NCBI GenBank assembly: GCA_030998225.1
Contig: JAPYXD010000308.1
Coordinates: 134,001-198,000, forward strand
DNA length: 64,000 bases
Reading direction: 5' to 3'
Origin: Diplolepis rosae
Lineage: Eukaryota; Arthropoda; Insecta; Hymenoptera; Diplolepididae
The position numbers were made by a program, and so were the translations under genes. Positions within the stretch are counted from its first letter, which is position 1. Every line of letters starts with the position of its first letter. Of this stretch, positions 42,261 to 52,779 are shown piece by piece. The notes beneath the pieces were generated by a model that searched no databases, was not told where the DNA came from, and was given only the letters and a program-made list of their open reading frames with translations.

Positions 42261-43726
42261 GCCGTCTCTGCACCGCCTGAAAAACAGAAAATGGCATCAC
42301 AACATTGGACTGGCCATCACAGTCCCCCGATGCGAATCCAATCGAAAATTTCTGGAGTGTTTTAAAGAGGAAGCTTGCGGGAAAACGTGTGTTCACCCTG
42401 AAACAGCTCTCGCAAAAAATCAGGAAGATATGGCAAGAATTACCAACGGACTACGCTGCAAAAATAAGTGGAAAGCATGCCGAAAAGGTGCCAGGCCATT
42501 CTGGACAACGATGGGGACTGGACTATCTATTAGATAGTAGCGCCGTAGTCCTTTGAGAGTACTTTTATTTAAAAAAACAAAACGTTTTAAAATCTCTGAT
42601 AGTTTTAGAAAAATCGATGACTCCCTCTTGTTGAACCCTTTTCATTCTGGTACTTGAGGGTATGTGATGCGTAATGACGTCACAAATGACCAACCATTTT
42701 ATATTATTTATATTCATCGGGTTGATTAGGACCAGGAATGTAAATATAATCATGAAATTGTAGGCAACAATGAGGAATTCATCAAAAAATCAATCTCCGG
42801 TACCATTTGGATTTTTATTTCGAAAAATAAAATTTTTCAAAATTAATGTTTTCAAAACAAAATTCGACATGTACCAGACATTGATACTTTGATACATTCC
42901 TCATTATTTTCCAAAAGTCTGGTACTATATTTTCGTTTCTATCTTAATCAACACGATCAATATAAATAATAATAAACCGTTGCTAATTCCTGACGTCATT
43001 AGGAATTATATACTTTTAAAAATGGAGAATCATAGAGGAGGTAAGGAGAATCTTCGTTGCTACTCTTTAAGATCCTCCAAGGTGCAGAAACGGAAATATC
43101 TGCATGAGAAGAGCATCAACAGAGGATCAAAATTACATTGATTTAGGCAGCTAATACGCCTCTTTTGATTCTCTCAAGTCCTCGAAAATGGAGCATCTTA
43201 GAGAATCAATAGAGAATCAATAGTTCGACTCGGGGACCTTCCAGAAACCATTCAGATATCTTAATAATTTAATTTAATTTCTCAACACAATTTAATCATA
43301 ATTTTTCAATCACTTTATTATTTAATTTTAATTACTAAATAATTCTCAGTATTTAGTAAATATATTTAAAATCTTTGGCGGTATAATTTGATCACCTCAA
43401 CAAAAATTATACACTTAGTGGCATCTCTGTTGCTTTATTCTATATATAAAAAAATAAATTCCTTTACCGACTTAATGCTATTTCACATAGAAAAAAAACA
43501 GAAATAAATAAAATAGTAACAATTGCCGCTCAACAGATACGAATGAACTTGTACACATATTTATTTGTTGACTTTCGAAAGTGGATCATTTTGATCCCAA
43601 ATTGGTAGTCAGTTTGATCTGCAACAGTTTGATCTGTTATGGTTTACTGTGTGCTGACCATTTTTTTAAAGGAGTTATATTTTTTGTTTATTAATGAAAA
43701 ATGTTATTAAAAATAAATACCTTCAG
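42261..43726. repeat. Left arm of a 1.46-kb inverted duplication
   Basis: It begins GCCGTCTCTGCACCGCCTGA and ends at CTTCAG. It is the near-exact reverse complement of 47155-48617. The few differences seen by eye include CGATGACTCCCTC against CGAGGACTCGCTC. It contains the C-terminal third of a Tc1-like transposase, a 3' flank and part of the 152-bp-unit repeat. It starts and stops inside those sequences rather than at element ends. Confidence 0.9.
42285..42556 (+). pseudogene. Tc1-like transposase C-terminal fragment (duplicated copy)
   Basis: The frame reads NGITTLDWPSQSPDANPIENF and WSVLKRKLAGKR, the Tc1 signature around the third catalytic acidic residue (PDxNPIExxW). It then reads LKQLSQKIRKIWQELPTDYA. 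A one-base shift after KISGKHAE scrambles the last residues. The N-terminal two-thirds were never copied into this arm. The paralogous sequence is 48346-48600 on the minus strand. Confidence 0.82.
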
Positions 43727-43854
43727 ATATTTTACTGTGAAAACAGTAAACTTAACCTTCCAAGCGAATATCCCTCCGTTGCCGTTAAAAACGGTAAATA
43801 TTAGAGTCTTAACTCGAACTTTCCCTGTACTTTTTATCTTAGTACAATACAGAT

Positions 43855-44152
43855 TTTCGGTACATTTCCCAGTACCGCCCCAGTACTGAGAGAAAACTCC
43901 CAGCCGAGTTACCTTTTGGAATAATGCCAGTACCGCGCCAGCACAGACTTTCAGTACAGGCATAATACTATCTGAAGTACCGCCCCAGTACTGACAGACA
44001 ACTCCCAGCCGAGTTACCTTTTGGAATAATGCCAGTACCGAGCCGTTTGAAATCCGCTATTACGCCTGCACCGCGCCAGTACCAGAAATCCTTCGGCGGT
44101 ACTGGCGCAGTACCGAGCCAATTGTAAATTTCTACCTGGGACGCGCTCACAG
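43855..44152. repeat. GC-rich GCCAGTACCG block with a 105-bp tandem duplication
   Basis: AGTACCGCCCCAGTACTGA starts at 43871 and again at 43976, each followed by ACTCCCAGCCGAGTTACCTT and GGAATAATGCCAGTACCG. Period 105 bp. The right end, reversed, is CCCAGGTAGAAATTTACAAT, matching the CCCAGGT ends of the other GC-rich blocks. Confidence 0.75.
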
Positions 44153-44337
44153 GTTAGATGCCTTTACACAAGGTTACACACTTATATTCGAATCAGGAGC
44201 CATAATTTTTTTCAGTGTTACACATAATTATGCACATATTATTCTATTAAAATTTCACACATTAGGAATTAATAAACATACAAGTAGTGACTATATTATA
44301 AGCTGAAACAGAAAAATTTAGATTAGAAGAATATAAA

Positions 44338-44393
44338 GCTGGCGGGAATCGAACATAGGTCCTCTCTAGTCTTCGGGAAGACGGTTTTTTAGT
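44338..44393 (-). repeat. tRNA-like fragment
   Basis: The minus strand reads GTCTTCCCGAAGAC (a perfect 5-bp stem like an anticodon arm) and CCTATGTTCGATTCCCGCC (B-box). The 5' half and acceptor stem are absent. Confidence 0.4.
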
Positions 44394-44454
44394 ATTTTTG
44401 AAATAAAATCTCCACGATGTCAATTTATCTACAAATTATCAAAATTTTTAAAGT

Positions 44455-44606
44455 CACGGTTCACTTTAAAAACCATAAAAATTTTCTAGAGTATTTCTAA
44501 AACGTTTAAGAAGTTCTATAAAATTATGTGCAATGTTCGACTATATCCGCTAATCTAGAACTGGTTCTCTAAACTTCAAAGAACGTTTTTTTCCGTATAG
44601 TTCAAA
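44455..44606 (+). repeat. Dispersed repeat holding the empty site of the 52780-54257 element
   Basis: GGTTCACTTTAAAAACCATA, GAGTATTTCTAAAACGTTTA and AGAAGTTCTATAAAATTATG correspond to 52727-52779 joined to 54258-54352. The undivided TTAA is at 44506-44509. It ends TTTTTTTCCGTA + TA, another CACGGA-type terminus. Confidence 0.75.
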
Positions 44607-44622
44607 AACCTCCCCATTCTTA

Positions 44623-44971
44623 CACGGAGAAAAAAAAACTGTTGAATCAACAGATGTCATCTGCTGGAATAGGGACAGCAGATTTTTTTTGTAATATTTA
44701 CAGATTTTTCTGTTGGATTCACAGATTGTTTGTAAACTCAACAGATGAACCTGTAAAATCTACAGACATGTCTGTTAGAATTGCAGATTTCAAGAAAAAA
44801 GAGAAATCCGTAATTCTAACAGACATTTCTGTAGATTTTACAAGTTCATCTGTTGAATTTACAAACAATTTGTGAATCCAACAGAAAAATCTGTAAATAT
44901 TACAAAAAAAATCTGCTGCCCCTATTCCAGCAGATGACATCTGTTGATTCAACAGTTTTTTTTTCTCCGTG
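44623..44971. mobile_element. Near-perfect 349-bp palindromic MITE, CACGGAGAAAAAAAAAC ends
   Basis: TA-flanked (44621-44622 and 44972-44973). The whole element is an inverted repeat: AACTGTTGAATCAACAGATG, TCATCTGCTGGAATAGGG, CAGATTTTTCTGTTGGATTC and so on, meeting at about 44797. Repeated ACAGA/TCTGT words give further short-range pairing. The similar frames on both strands reflect the palindrome. Confidence 0.9.
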
Positions 44972-46480
44972 TAGCTCACCCACAATTATGATTTCTTTAT
45001 TACTGCTTCAAAAAAGACTTTATTGTATAGTGTATGAGTTGTTTCTGTACCTATAGCACTCTGTACAATATGTGCATAGTGTACGTTAATGTAATACGTA
45101 TACCTATAATAAGATTTTTCACCCGCTTAGTCTAAAATTTCCCTAGAGAATCTGCTTGACAATTTGGTATGCACGCAAAATTGAAAGCATGTACATGCAT
45201 ATTTAAAAATTCATTCATTTTATTTATGCACAGGTAACTATAATTTTTTATCATAATATTTTTTTTTACATTTTCAATTCTTTTTGTGATGCTATCATTT
45301 TAAATGAGCGTATCTATAATTGCTCGTATAAAAATCGATTCGCATTTTATTCTCTTATCAATTCATACGTTGTATTTGTAGATAAGACGATAAATGTACA
45401 CGTGTAAATATTAATAGATTTTTTCTGCCTTCCGAACATGAATATTTTCCCAGATTAGAAAAATTTAAAGTTAGACAAAATATTTCTCGTATTATCTCCT
45501 TTCCGTTTTTTTAGATGTTTAACCAATTTGAAATTACCTGAAGTGTAAGGGATTTTAGTAAAGGATATTTATATTTAAAAGTTCTATTTGAAGAAAGCTG
45601 ATGCTGACAAACCATATGTAAACACAAAATTTTATATAAGGAAATATTTGCAAGTTGTAAGTTATGAGTTGTTGTTTAAATAAAGCGTAAGTGCTCCAAA
45701 GTTTCATAAATATTTAATAATTCATTAAATTCACGCAAAAATATATTTTCTGGAACCGGTTTCTTATCATTCTTAACGTTTATTTTTCTTAAACTCACAA
45801 ATTTTTGTTATATATTGTTATATATAGTTATAGTTACTTCGGTAATGATTATGATGCTGAAGATATGTCCACCGTTCATTATTCATTAACACTTGTTTTA
45901 TTTCTCGCAATAAATTGATAATCGTAAAAGCAGGATAAGTACCAATCAATAAAAATCGGAGATTTATGTTAGATGTTCTGTGTTTCGACTCAAGAAACAT
46001 TTCCTACAATTTTTTTATCTAATCTGTTAATTCTTCAAATTTACAACCAAATTTCAACCGATTACACATAACATGAAAATTACGGGAATAGAAGATTAGC
46101 AGAATAAAGATAATGGTGAAAATTAAGTGGTTGAATTTCAATATTTTTATAAACAGTGATCTGTGTATCGTATTGTGAAGAAAGGACACGACACCTATGG
46201 CGATGTAATTCAGAAATAAATTTTTTCACACGGGGAAAAATGGATATTCAACTATGTGACAGAAATATGATCGTATATCAAAAGGTAAAATATGCTTCAG
46301 ATCATCTCGTACAAAGAAATATTTTTTAAAATCGAATCAAATAATTTTGTGAATTTCAAAATACATATAAGGATGTGAATGATTCAATTTATTAATTATT
46401 GCAGTAAATTGAGAGACAGTTTCAAAAGTGAATTTGTTTTATTTGTTGATTTTATTCTATTTGTTGGAAGTTATAATTCA
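44972..46480. other. No gene identified (spacer of the inverted duplication)
   Basis: This is AT-rich sequence without repeats I can match elsewhere in the window. The minus frame 45818-46000 is unrecognised. Confidence 0.45.
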
Positions 46481-46489
46481 ATTAGAAGG

Positions 46490-47154
46490 CCTTTGTTTGT
46501 GGATTGGCTTTAGATATATGTATCTTCTCGGTCTTATATTTTTCGCATACATTCAAGTTCATTTCTTGTAATTTGATACTAAAACTTGAGTCAATTTCAT
46601 TATATTCTAAATATGAATTAAATTTTCTCAAAGTTATTAAATTTGTTTCAGATTTCAAATTAAAAAGGCAATTTAATTTACTTAAGGCTCTATCGGCCTT
46701 GAAGAACACATTTCCATTATGATACTTGCGCTTCGCACTCGATTTTTACTTTATATCCATTGAACCCATATTTGCGTTGAAAAAATATCTTTATCTTCTT
46801 GAAATAAACAATTTTATCTCCAAAATTTTCTTCATATTACGCGTAGAGTTTTGCTTAGAAAGAGAATTTTTTCATTTTTAATAATATTTGTCATTAATAA
46901 ACAAAAAATATAATTCATGAAAAAATTTTTAACGTCAAAGTTGTAGATCCTTTTCAAATAAATAATTGTGTTTTCCAACGTTTTTTCCGTATCTTGTATA
47001 TTTTGGCGAGAAAATTGAATTCTTCATTTTCTTAAAAACGTTTTTGATGAGTAAATGAAAAAATATTTATATTTCGTATCTCGCATAGATTTGGTAAATT
47101 TGGCAAATTTTGTCTGTAAAATTTTTTTCGTATCTCACATAGTTTTTTTGGGAA
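46490..47154 (+). repeat. Dispersed repeat: CGCTTCGCACTCG module plus 152-bp-type units
   Basis: Segments TCGGTCTTATATTTTTCGCA, CATTCAAGTTCATTTCTTGT, CTTAAGGCTCTATCGGCCTT and CTTGCGCTTCGCACTCGATTTT match 54380-54620. The following GTATCTTGTATATTTTGGCG and GTATCTCACATAG units match 54735 onward. The repeat continues without a break into the right duplication arm, so that arm lies in ancestral context. Confidence 0.65.
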
Positions 47155-48617
47155 CTGAAGGTATTTATTTTTAATAACATTTTTCATTAATAAACAAAAA
47201 ATATAACTCCTTTAAAAAAATGGTCAGCACACAGTAAACCATAACAGATCAAACTGTTGCAGATCAAACTGACTACCAATTTGGGATCAAAATGATCCAC
47301 TTTCGAAAGTCAACAAATAAATATGTGTACAAGTTCACTCGTATCTGTTGAGCGGCAATTGTTACTATTTTATTTATTTCTGTTTTTTTTCTATGTGAAA
47401 TAGCATTAAGTCGGTAAAGGAATTTATTTTTTTATATATAGAATAAAGCAACAGAGATGCCACTAAGTGTATAATTTTTGTTGAGGTGATCAAATTATAC
47501 CGCCAAAGATTTTAAATATATTTACTAAATACTGAGAATTATTTAGTAATTAAAATTAAATAATAAAGTGATTGAAAAATTATGATTAAATTGTGTTGAG
47601 AAATTAAATTAAATTATTAAGATATCTGAATGGTTTCTGGAAGGTCCCCGAGTCGAACTATTGATTCTCTATTGATTCTCTAAGATGCTCCATTTTCGAG
47701 GACTTGAGAGAATCAAAAGAGGCGTATTAGCTGCCTAAATCAATGTAATTTTGATCCTCTGTTGATGCTCTTCTCCTGCAGATATTTCCGTTTCTGCACC
47801 TTGGAGGATCTTAAAGAGTAGCAACGAAGATTCTCCTTACCTCCTCTATGATTCTCCATTTTTAAAAGTATATAATTCCTAATGACGTCAGGAATTAGCA
47901 ACGGTTTATTATTATTTATATTGATCGTGTTGATTAAGATAGAAACGAAAATATAGTACCAGACTTTTGGAAAATAATGAGGAATGTATCAAAGTATCAA
48001 TGTCTGGTACATGTCGAATTTTGTTTTGAAAACATTAATTTTGAAAAATTTTATTTTTCGAAATAAAAATCCAAATGGTACCGGAGATTGATTTTTTGAT
48101 GAATTCCTCATTGTTGCCTACAATTTCATGATTATATTTACATTCCTGGTCCTAGTCAACCCGATGAATATAAATAATATAAAATGGTTGGTCATTTGTG
48201 ACGTCATTACGCATCACATACCCTCAAGTACCAGAATGAAAAGGGTTCAACAAGAGCGAGTCCTCGATTTTTCGAAAACTATTAGAAATTTTGAAACGTT
48301 TTTTTTTTAAATAAAAGTACTCTCGAAGGACTACGGCGCTACTATCTAATAGATAGTCCAGTCCCCATCGTTGTCCAGAATGGCCTGGCACCTTTTCGGC
48401 ATGCTGTCCACTAATTTTTCAGCGTAGTCCGTTGGTAATTCTTGCCATATCTTCTTGATTTTTTGCGAGAGCTGTTTCAAGGTGAACTCACGTTTTCCCG
48501 CAAGCTTCCTCTTTAAAACACTCCAGACATTTTCGATTGGATTCGCATCGGGGAACTGTGATGGCCAGTCCAAAGTTGTGATGCCATTTTCTGTTTTCCA
48601 GGCGGTGCAGAGACGGC
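47155..48617. repeat. Right (source) arm of the 1.46-kb inverted duplication
   Basis: It is the reverse complement of 42261-43726. Unlike the left arm, both of its edges continue smoothly: into the 152-bp-unit repeat on the inner side and into the rest of the Tc1-like transposase on the outer side. This marks it as the donor. Confidence 0.9.
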
Positions 48618-49039
48618 TTCGATGTTTCGGGTCGTTATTTTCTTGTAAGATCCAATCGGCCGTATCGGCTCCAAACACCTTTGTAGCAGACCTTAGAAGA
48701 CCACGTTCATATATTTGGAGCATTTTCTGAGCATTCAAGTTCTCGGTGAAGAGCTCTAAACACCCAAAACCGCGCTGTGAGAAGCATCCCCAAACATGAA
48801 CCTTCACGGGGTGTTTTTTATTGGCTTTATAACGCTCAACCCACTTCTTCACGAACGATTTCGACTTTTTGATGTATTTAGCAGCGACTGTATAGGACAT
48901 AAGTGGTCCCTTTGGATGGGTACACAAGAAGACCGCTTCAAAACGTTTCGCGTACACAGAACTCATTATGACTCACGTCTGCTGTCTCCGACGATTCAAG
49001 CGCTACTGAATCGCCTTGGTAATTGCGCCGTAGTCCTTT
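48326..49039 (-). mobile_element. Internally deleted Tc1-like element
   Basis: The ends AAGGACTACGGCGC (48326) and, reversed, AAAGGACTACGGCGC (to 49039) form short TIRs. The 714-bp element holds a fused, deleted transposase. The duplicated left arm carries only its first about 290 bp. Confidence 0.7.
48346..48966 (-). pseudogene. Tc1-like transposase with in-frame internal deletion
   Basis: 206 codons are open. Residues 1-45 (MSSVYAKRFEAVFLCTHPKG, AAKYIKKSKSFVKKWVERYK) are the helix-turn-helix DNA-binding part. The frame then jumps to KVHVWGCFSQRGFGCLELFT, skipping the first catalytic Asp segment. It continues with WILQENNDPKHRSRL (second Asp: NDPKH) and LDWPSQFPDANPIENVW (third motif). The tail is LKQLSQKIKKIWQELPTDYA...LDNDGDWTIY. 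It is shorter than the usual 340 residues. It is unusual in being fully open, so a DNA-binding but catalytically dead protein could be made. It is most likely a non-autonomous relic. Confidence 0.85.
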
Positions 49040-49061
49040 AAATCTACTTTCATTAAATCAA

Positions 49062-49236
49062 GAGAAGCAAAAGAGAATAAAGAGAGTATCAAGAGAAGCA
49101 AAAGAGAATCAAAAGAGTATCAAGAGAAGCAAAAGAGAATCAAAAGAGTATCAAGAGAAGCAAAAGAGAATCAAGAGAGTATCAAGAGAAGCAAAAGAGA
49201 ATCAAGAGAGTATCAAGAGAAGCAAAAGAGAATCAA
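49062..49236. repeat. 31-bp minisatellite, about 6 copies
   Basis: AGCAAAAGAGAATCA starts at 49066, 49097, 49128, 49159, 49190 and 49221, exactly every 31 bases; each unit continues as AGAGAGTATCAAGAGA. The array runs into AATCAATAGTTCGACTCGGG, which also follows AGAGAATCA repeats at 43205-43240 and, inverted, at 47648-47680, so the array expanded from that repeat. An 81-codon frame through it is an artefact. Confidence 0.92.
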
Positions 49237-49511
49237 TAGTTCGACTCGGGTCTCGTCGTTCTAATAAGTGATCCTGATAGTTCAAGTGTTAGAAATACAT
49301 CTTCGTCGGAGAAGTTAAATTATGACCTGAAATTTAATATACCCGGATGGTTTTTCAAAGATGTTGTCGCTGGAATAAGTAATCCTGGTGTGAAAAATAC
49401 TTCTTCTTCAGGGAAGTTAAGTTGATAAATGAAATTTAAAATACCCGCTCGTTTTTGATAGGTCCCGTCATTCGATTAAGTAATCCTGATAGTCCAGGTG
49501 TTAATAATTTC

Positions 49512-49628
49512 CGGCGCGGAAACTCGTTTTTGCGCTACAGTTAAGAGTAGCACAATGTTGTGTATTCCGCTACAGAGGAATTTCGCACAATAACCCTCAT
49601 TGTGCGCCTAGGCACGTAATATACTAGT
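49512..49628 (-). repeat. Uninterrupted copy of the 25363-26190 outer repeat
   Basis: Minus strand: TATTACGTGCCTAGGCGCAC, AATGAGGGTTATTGTGCG, ATTCCTCTGTAGCGGAATAC and AACGAGTTTCCGCGCCGG are contiguous here. Confidence 0.7.
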
Positions 49629-50659
49629 CTATAACCCACGCAAATCTTTGTGGGTGCTTTCGATCTTTGGGACGCTCATCGATTTATTGATTATAACAAT
49701 ATCCAAGACCATAAATTCGATTTCAATGCAGTAAACATAGTTGACAGATCTAGGAATTATAAAAATTTAAAAAAAAAAAATGTATTGCATTGAATGTTTT
49801 AAAATTTTTCAGATATATTTGTGCATAAATAATGAATTCAAAGTAATGCTTTCAATTGAAAATATTTGATTTTCAGCAAATTATCTACCATCTCCTGAGT
49901 CTTCAAAAAAAAAAAGTTCTCCCACTGCTGCAATGATTGTAGCCTTAACAGTGCCTGAAATCAAGAAAACCAAAAATTTTATTAAAATAAAATATATTTC
50001 CTATACAATGGCCCTCGATTGTAACAAAAATTAAAATGCAACAAAATGGCAGATTTTTTAAAAAAGAATTAAAATTTTGCCCAAAAATCTGATGGTTTTT
50101 GGCCTGGAAAAATTATATTTTTCATCCAATCATAAAACTGGAGCGTGATTGTATGGAAAAACAAATACACAATAAACTAAAAAAAGACCCAAGTCGATCG
50201 GATGATTTGTTATCGAGTTACAGCTGCAGCAAATTTGAAAATTGTAGTTTTGAGAAAAACGCGTTTAAAGATAAAAGTACTGATTTCATTGTTATACATT
50301 TTTAAATATCATACCTAGAGCTAATCCGCTATGCCAGGCCCATACAATTTATTAATCTTCCTCTTCTTCGAAAAGAGCCTGCTGGGCTGTTGAAAAATAC
50401 AAAAAAAAAATCGAAAATTTCAAAATTTTAAACTAGTTGTGCCCCTTAATCTTGCATGACTGTGACTGAATAAAAAACCGCCAGTCACATGTTTCGTGAG
50501 ATTGCGGTGGAAGTTTCTAACAGATATATACAGACTGTTTATGATTCGTTTCAAATTTCATAGCTCTCTTTTGTCACAGTATTCTGGTCATCTTGCGTAC
50601 ATCTTCACACACTTTTTTTTTCTCTCCTTTCCCTTTAACCGAGACTCTCCAAAGTAAAA

Positions 50660-51690
50660 ATACCTCACTCTCCACTTTACTTTAAAAAGCCTTTTCCGAG
50701 TCTGCTTTCCAAATGCAACTCAGTTTTAAAGAAAAATCCATAGTGTTAGGAGTGCTATTAGAAAAACTATTTGTCACTTTGATTAATTTTTTCACCAATG
50801 TTTTGTCCGGCCACTTAATAAAATAACAGGTCAGTTTTTGTTTGGTAATATTTTGTCTCAATGAGAATTTGTAGACTTCATTTAGGCAAATAATTTTCCA
50901 TCTAAACGTTTTTTTGTATCTCACATATTTTGTCTAAAAAATGGAATTTTTCAATTTTAATCGTATTTCTGGAATTGAAACGAAAAATACATGTTTTATC
51001 AGAAATTGTGTGAGACAAAAATTGTAGATCTTTTCAAAACGAACAACTATGCATTCTTACGTTTTTAAGTATTTCACATATTATTTTTAAAAAAAAATGA
51101 ATTTTGGATTTTCAATAGTACTTTTTTAAAATAAAAAGAAAAATATACATCTTATGAAAAAATGTTGCAATTCAAATTTGTAGATCTTAATGTAGAAAAT
51201 AATTTTGTATGATAACTTTTTTTCATATCTCGTATAATTTAACGGGATAATGGAATTTTGATATTGACTTTTTTCAAGTTTTAACTTGCTGTAACATTTC
51301 GAATTTTGGTTGAATCAAAGAATGTTATGAAGATAATTTGTAGAGATTTATGAGCAGTATCAAAGACCAGTATTAGAATTTTTTAGTTTTCAAAAAAAAA
51401 ATTTTCAAAAACACAAAAAATAGTCTAGTTTCCTCAATTGTGGTTGGATATGGCTGGTTAACGAACTCGTCCTTACTTTTTCGGCTCCGATAAAGTGTGC
51501 CCACGCTCAATTCAATCTGATAATTCTATCGAGAGTTATCGAGTATACGACCTACTACAGACAGACAGACACTTTCGTAAAAACAACTTTTTCTGACTCG
51601 GGGGTCTCAAAACGTAAAGATTTGATGAAAATTTTGAAAGTCATTTTTCACATAAAACTAATACCTTCTCATCCATGATGAGAATGTAAA
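50660..51690 (+). repeat. Dispersed repeat with three 152-bp units and GGTTAACGAACT module
   Basis: Units start near 50908, 51060 and 51212 (TATCTCACATATTTTGT, TATTTCACATATTA, TATCTCGTATAATTTAA), about 152 bp apart. After them come GGCTGGTTAACGAACTCGTC, TTATCGAG, ACAGACAGACAGACAC and TTCTGACTCGGG, and the end ATGATGAGAATGTAAAAA. The layout is the same at 54640-55637. No coding frame. It is probably a large non-autonomous transposon. Confidence 0.7.
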
Positions 51691-52140
51691 AAATTTGCAC
51701 AGTTTTTATTTCGTTGAATTTAGTTGTTTAGACCAATTTTACACTTTCACATGTGCAATTGATTTATATCGGTTTACTACAATGTTTATCCGTTACGTGT
51801 TCCATTTATTAAGTTTCTTATCTTTGTATTTTTAAAGACAAAAAAAAATTTTTGTACAGTTTTTATTTTCTGTAAATTTAGTTATTTAAACCAATTTTTT
51901 AGTTTAGACGTGCAATTCTTTTATATCATTTTTACCACAATGTTTATCACTCACACGTGCAATTTTTTAAGTTTCTTCCCTTTGTATTTTTATGGGAAAA
52001 TTTCTTACAGCTTTGTAATTTCAGTTTAGACCAACTTTATAGTTTCACATGTACAAGCCATTTGTATCGTTTTTACCACAATGTTTATCCGTCACACGAG
52101 ATATTTCTTAAGTTTCTCTCCTTAGTATTTTAACAGAAAA
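51680..52140. repeat. Tandem repeat, 3 units of about 140-158 bp
   Basis: AATGTTTATC..TCACACGTGCAATTTTTTAAGTTTCTTCCCTTTGTATTTTTA-type units begin near 51781, 51939 and 52080, each preceded by TTTACCACA. Confidence 0.7.
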
Positions 52141-52779
52141 AACAGAAATGGCCCCCATAGCCAATATTTAAAATAACCTACGTTGTGATATTTGCCCGCC
52201 ATGAGAATACGATACATACAGTTTCTAGCCTCTAACCTTGAACTGTCCTTGAGATAATCGAGAAAGTAAATGTAGATTCGGTTATTTTTTAAACTCATTT
52301 TTCTCAAAAACTAAAGGAGCTAGAAAAATAAAAGCAATGCCACTCGTTGGGGAATATTTCAAAGAATATTATTTTTTTTCACATTTTCACACATCTGTTA
52401 GTAGAGAAAAAAAAAAAATATTTATATTTTCTAACATTTTTTTTATCATATAGTACTAATTCATCTACACCACCCAAAAAAATTGACAATATTGTTAATA
52501 GTATGCAATTTGACCACAAAAAGTTTCATCAAAATGGAAAAGGCGATTTTTCTGCAAGAAATAAAACACTGCTGGTACTAAATATAGTACGTGTGAGTGC
52601 AAACAATAATACAAACATTCAATACCTCGAATTTAATTTCTCAATACCTCCAATGTAAATACTATGAAACTTTTAAACATTTTTTCACGCATTTTTCTAT
52701 GCAAATTATTGAATTGTTATACATTGAGGTTCACTTTAAAAACTATAAAACTTTTCTAGAGTATTTCTAAAACGTTTAA

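Noticed and set aside
44550..45056. ORFs with QTICESNRKICKYYKKNL on both strands
   Set aside because: They are generated by the 349-bp palindromic MITE.
49062..49236. CRISPR-like array
   Set aside because: Units are contiguous 31-bp repeats with no unique spacers, and the genome is eukaryotic.
49023..49271. 81-codon Lys/Arg/Ser-rich ORF
   Set aside because: It runs through the 31-bp minisatellite; the repetitiveness is DNA-level.
52347..52658. 103-codon ORF
   Set aside because: AT-rich, Lys/Asn/Phe-biased translation typical of non-coding DNA.
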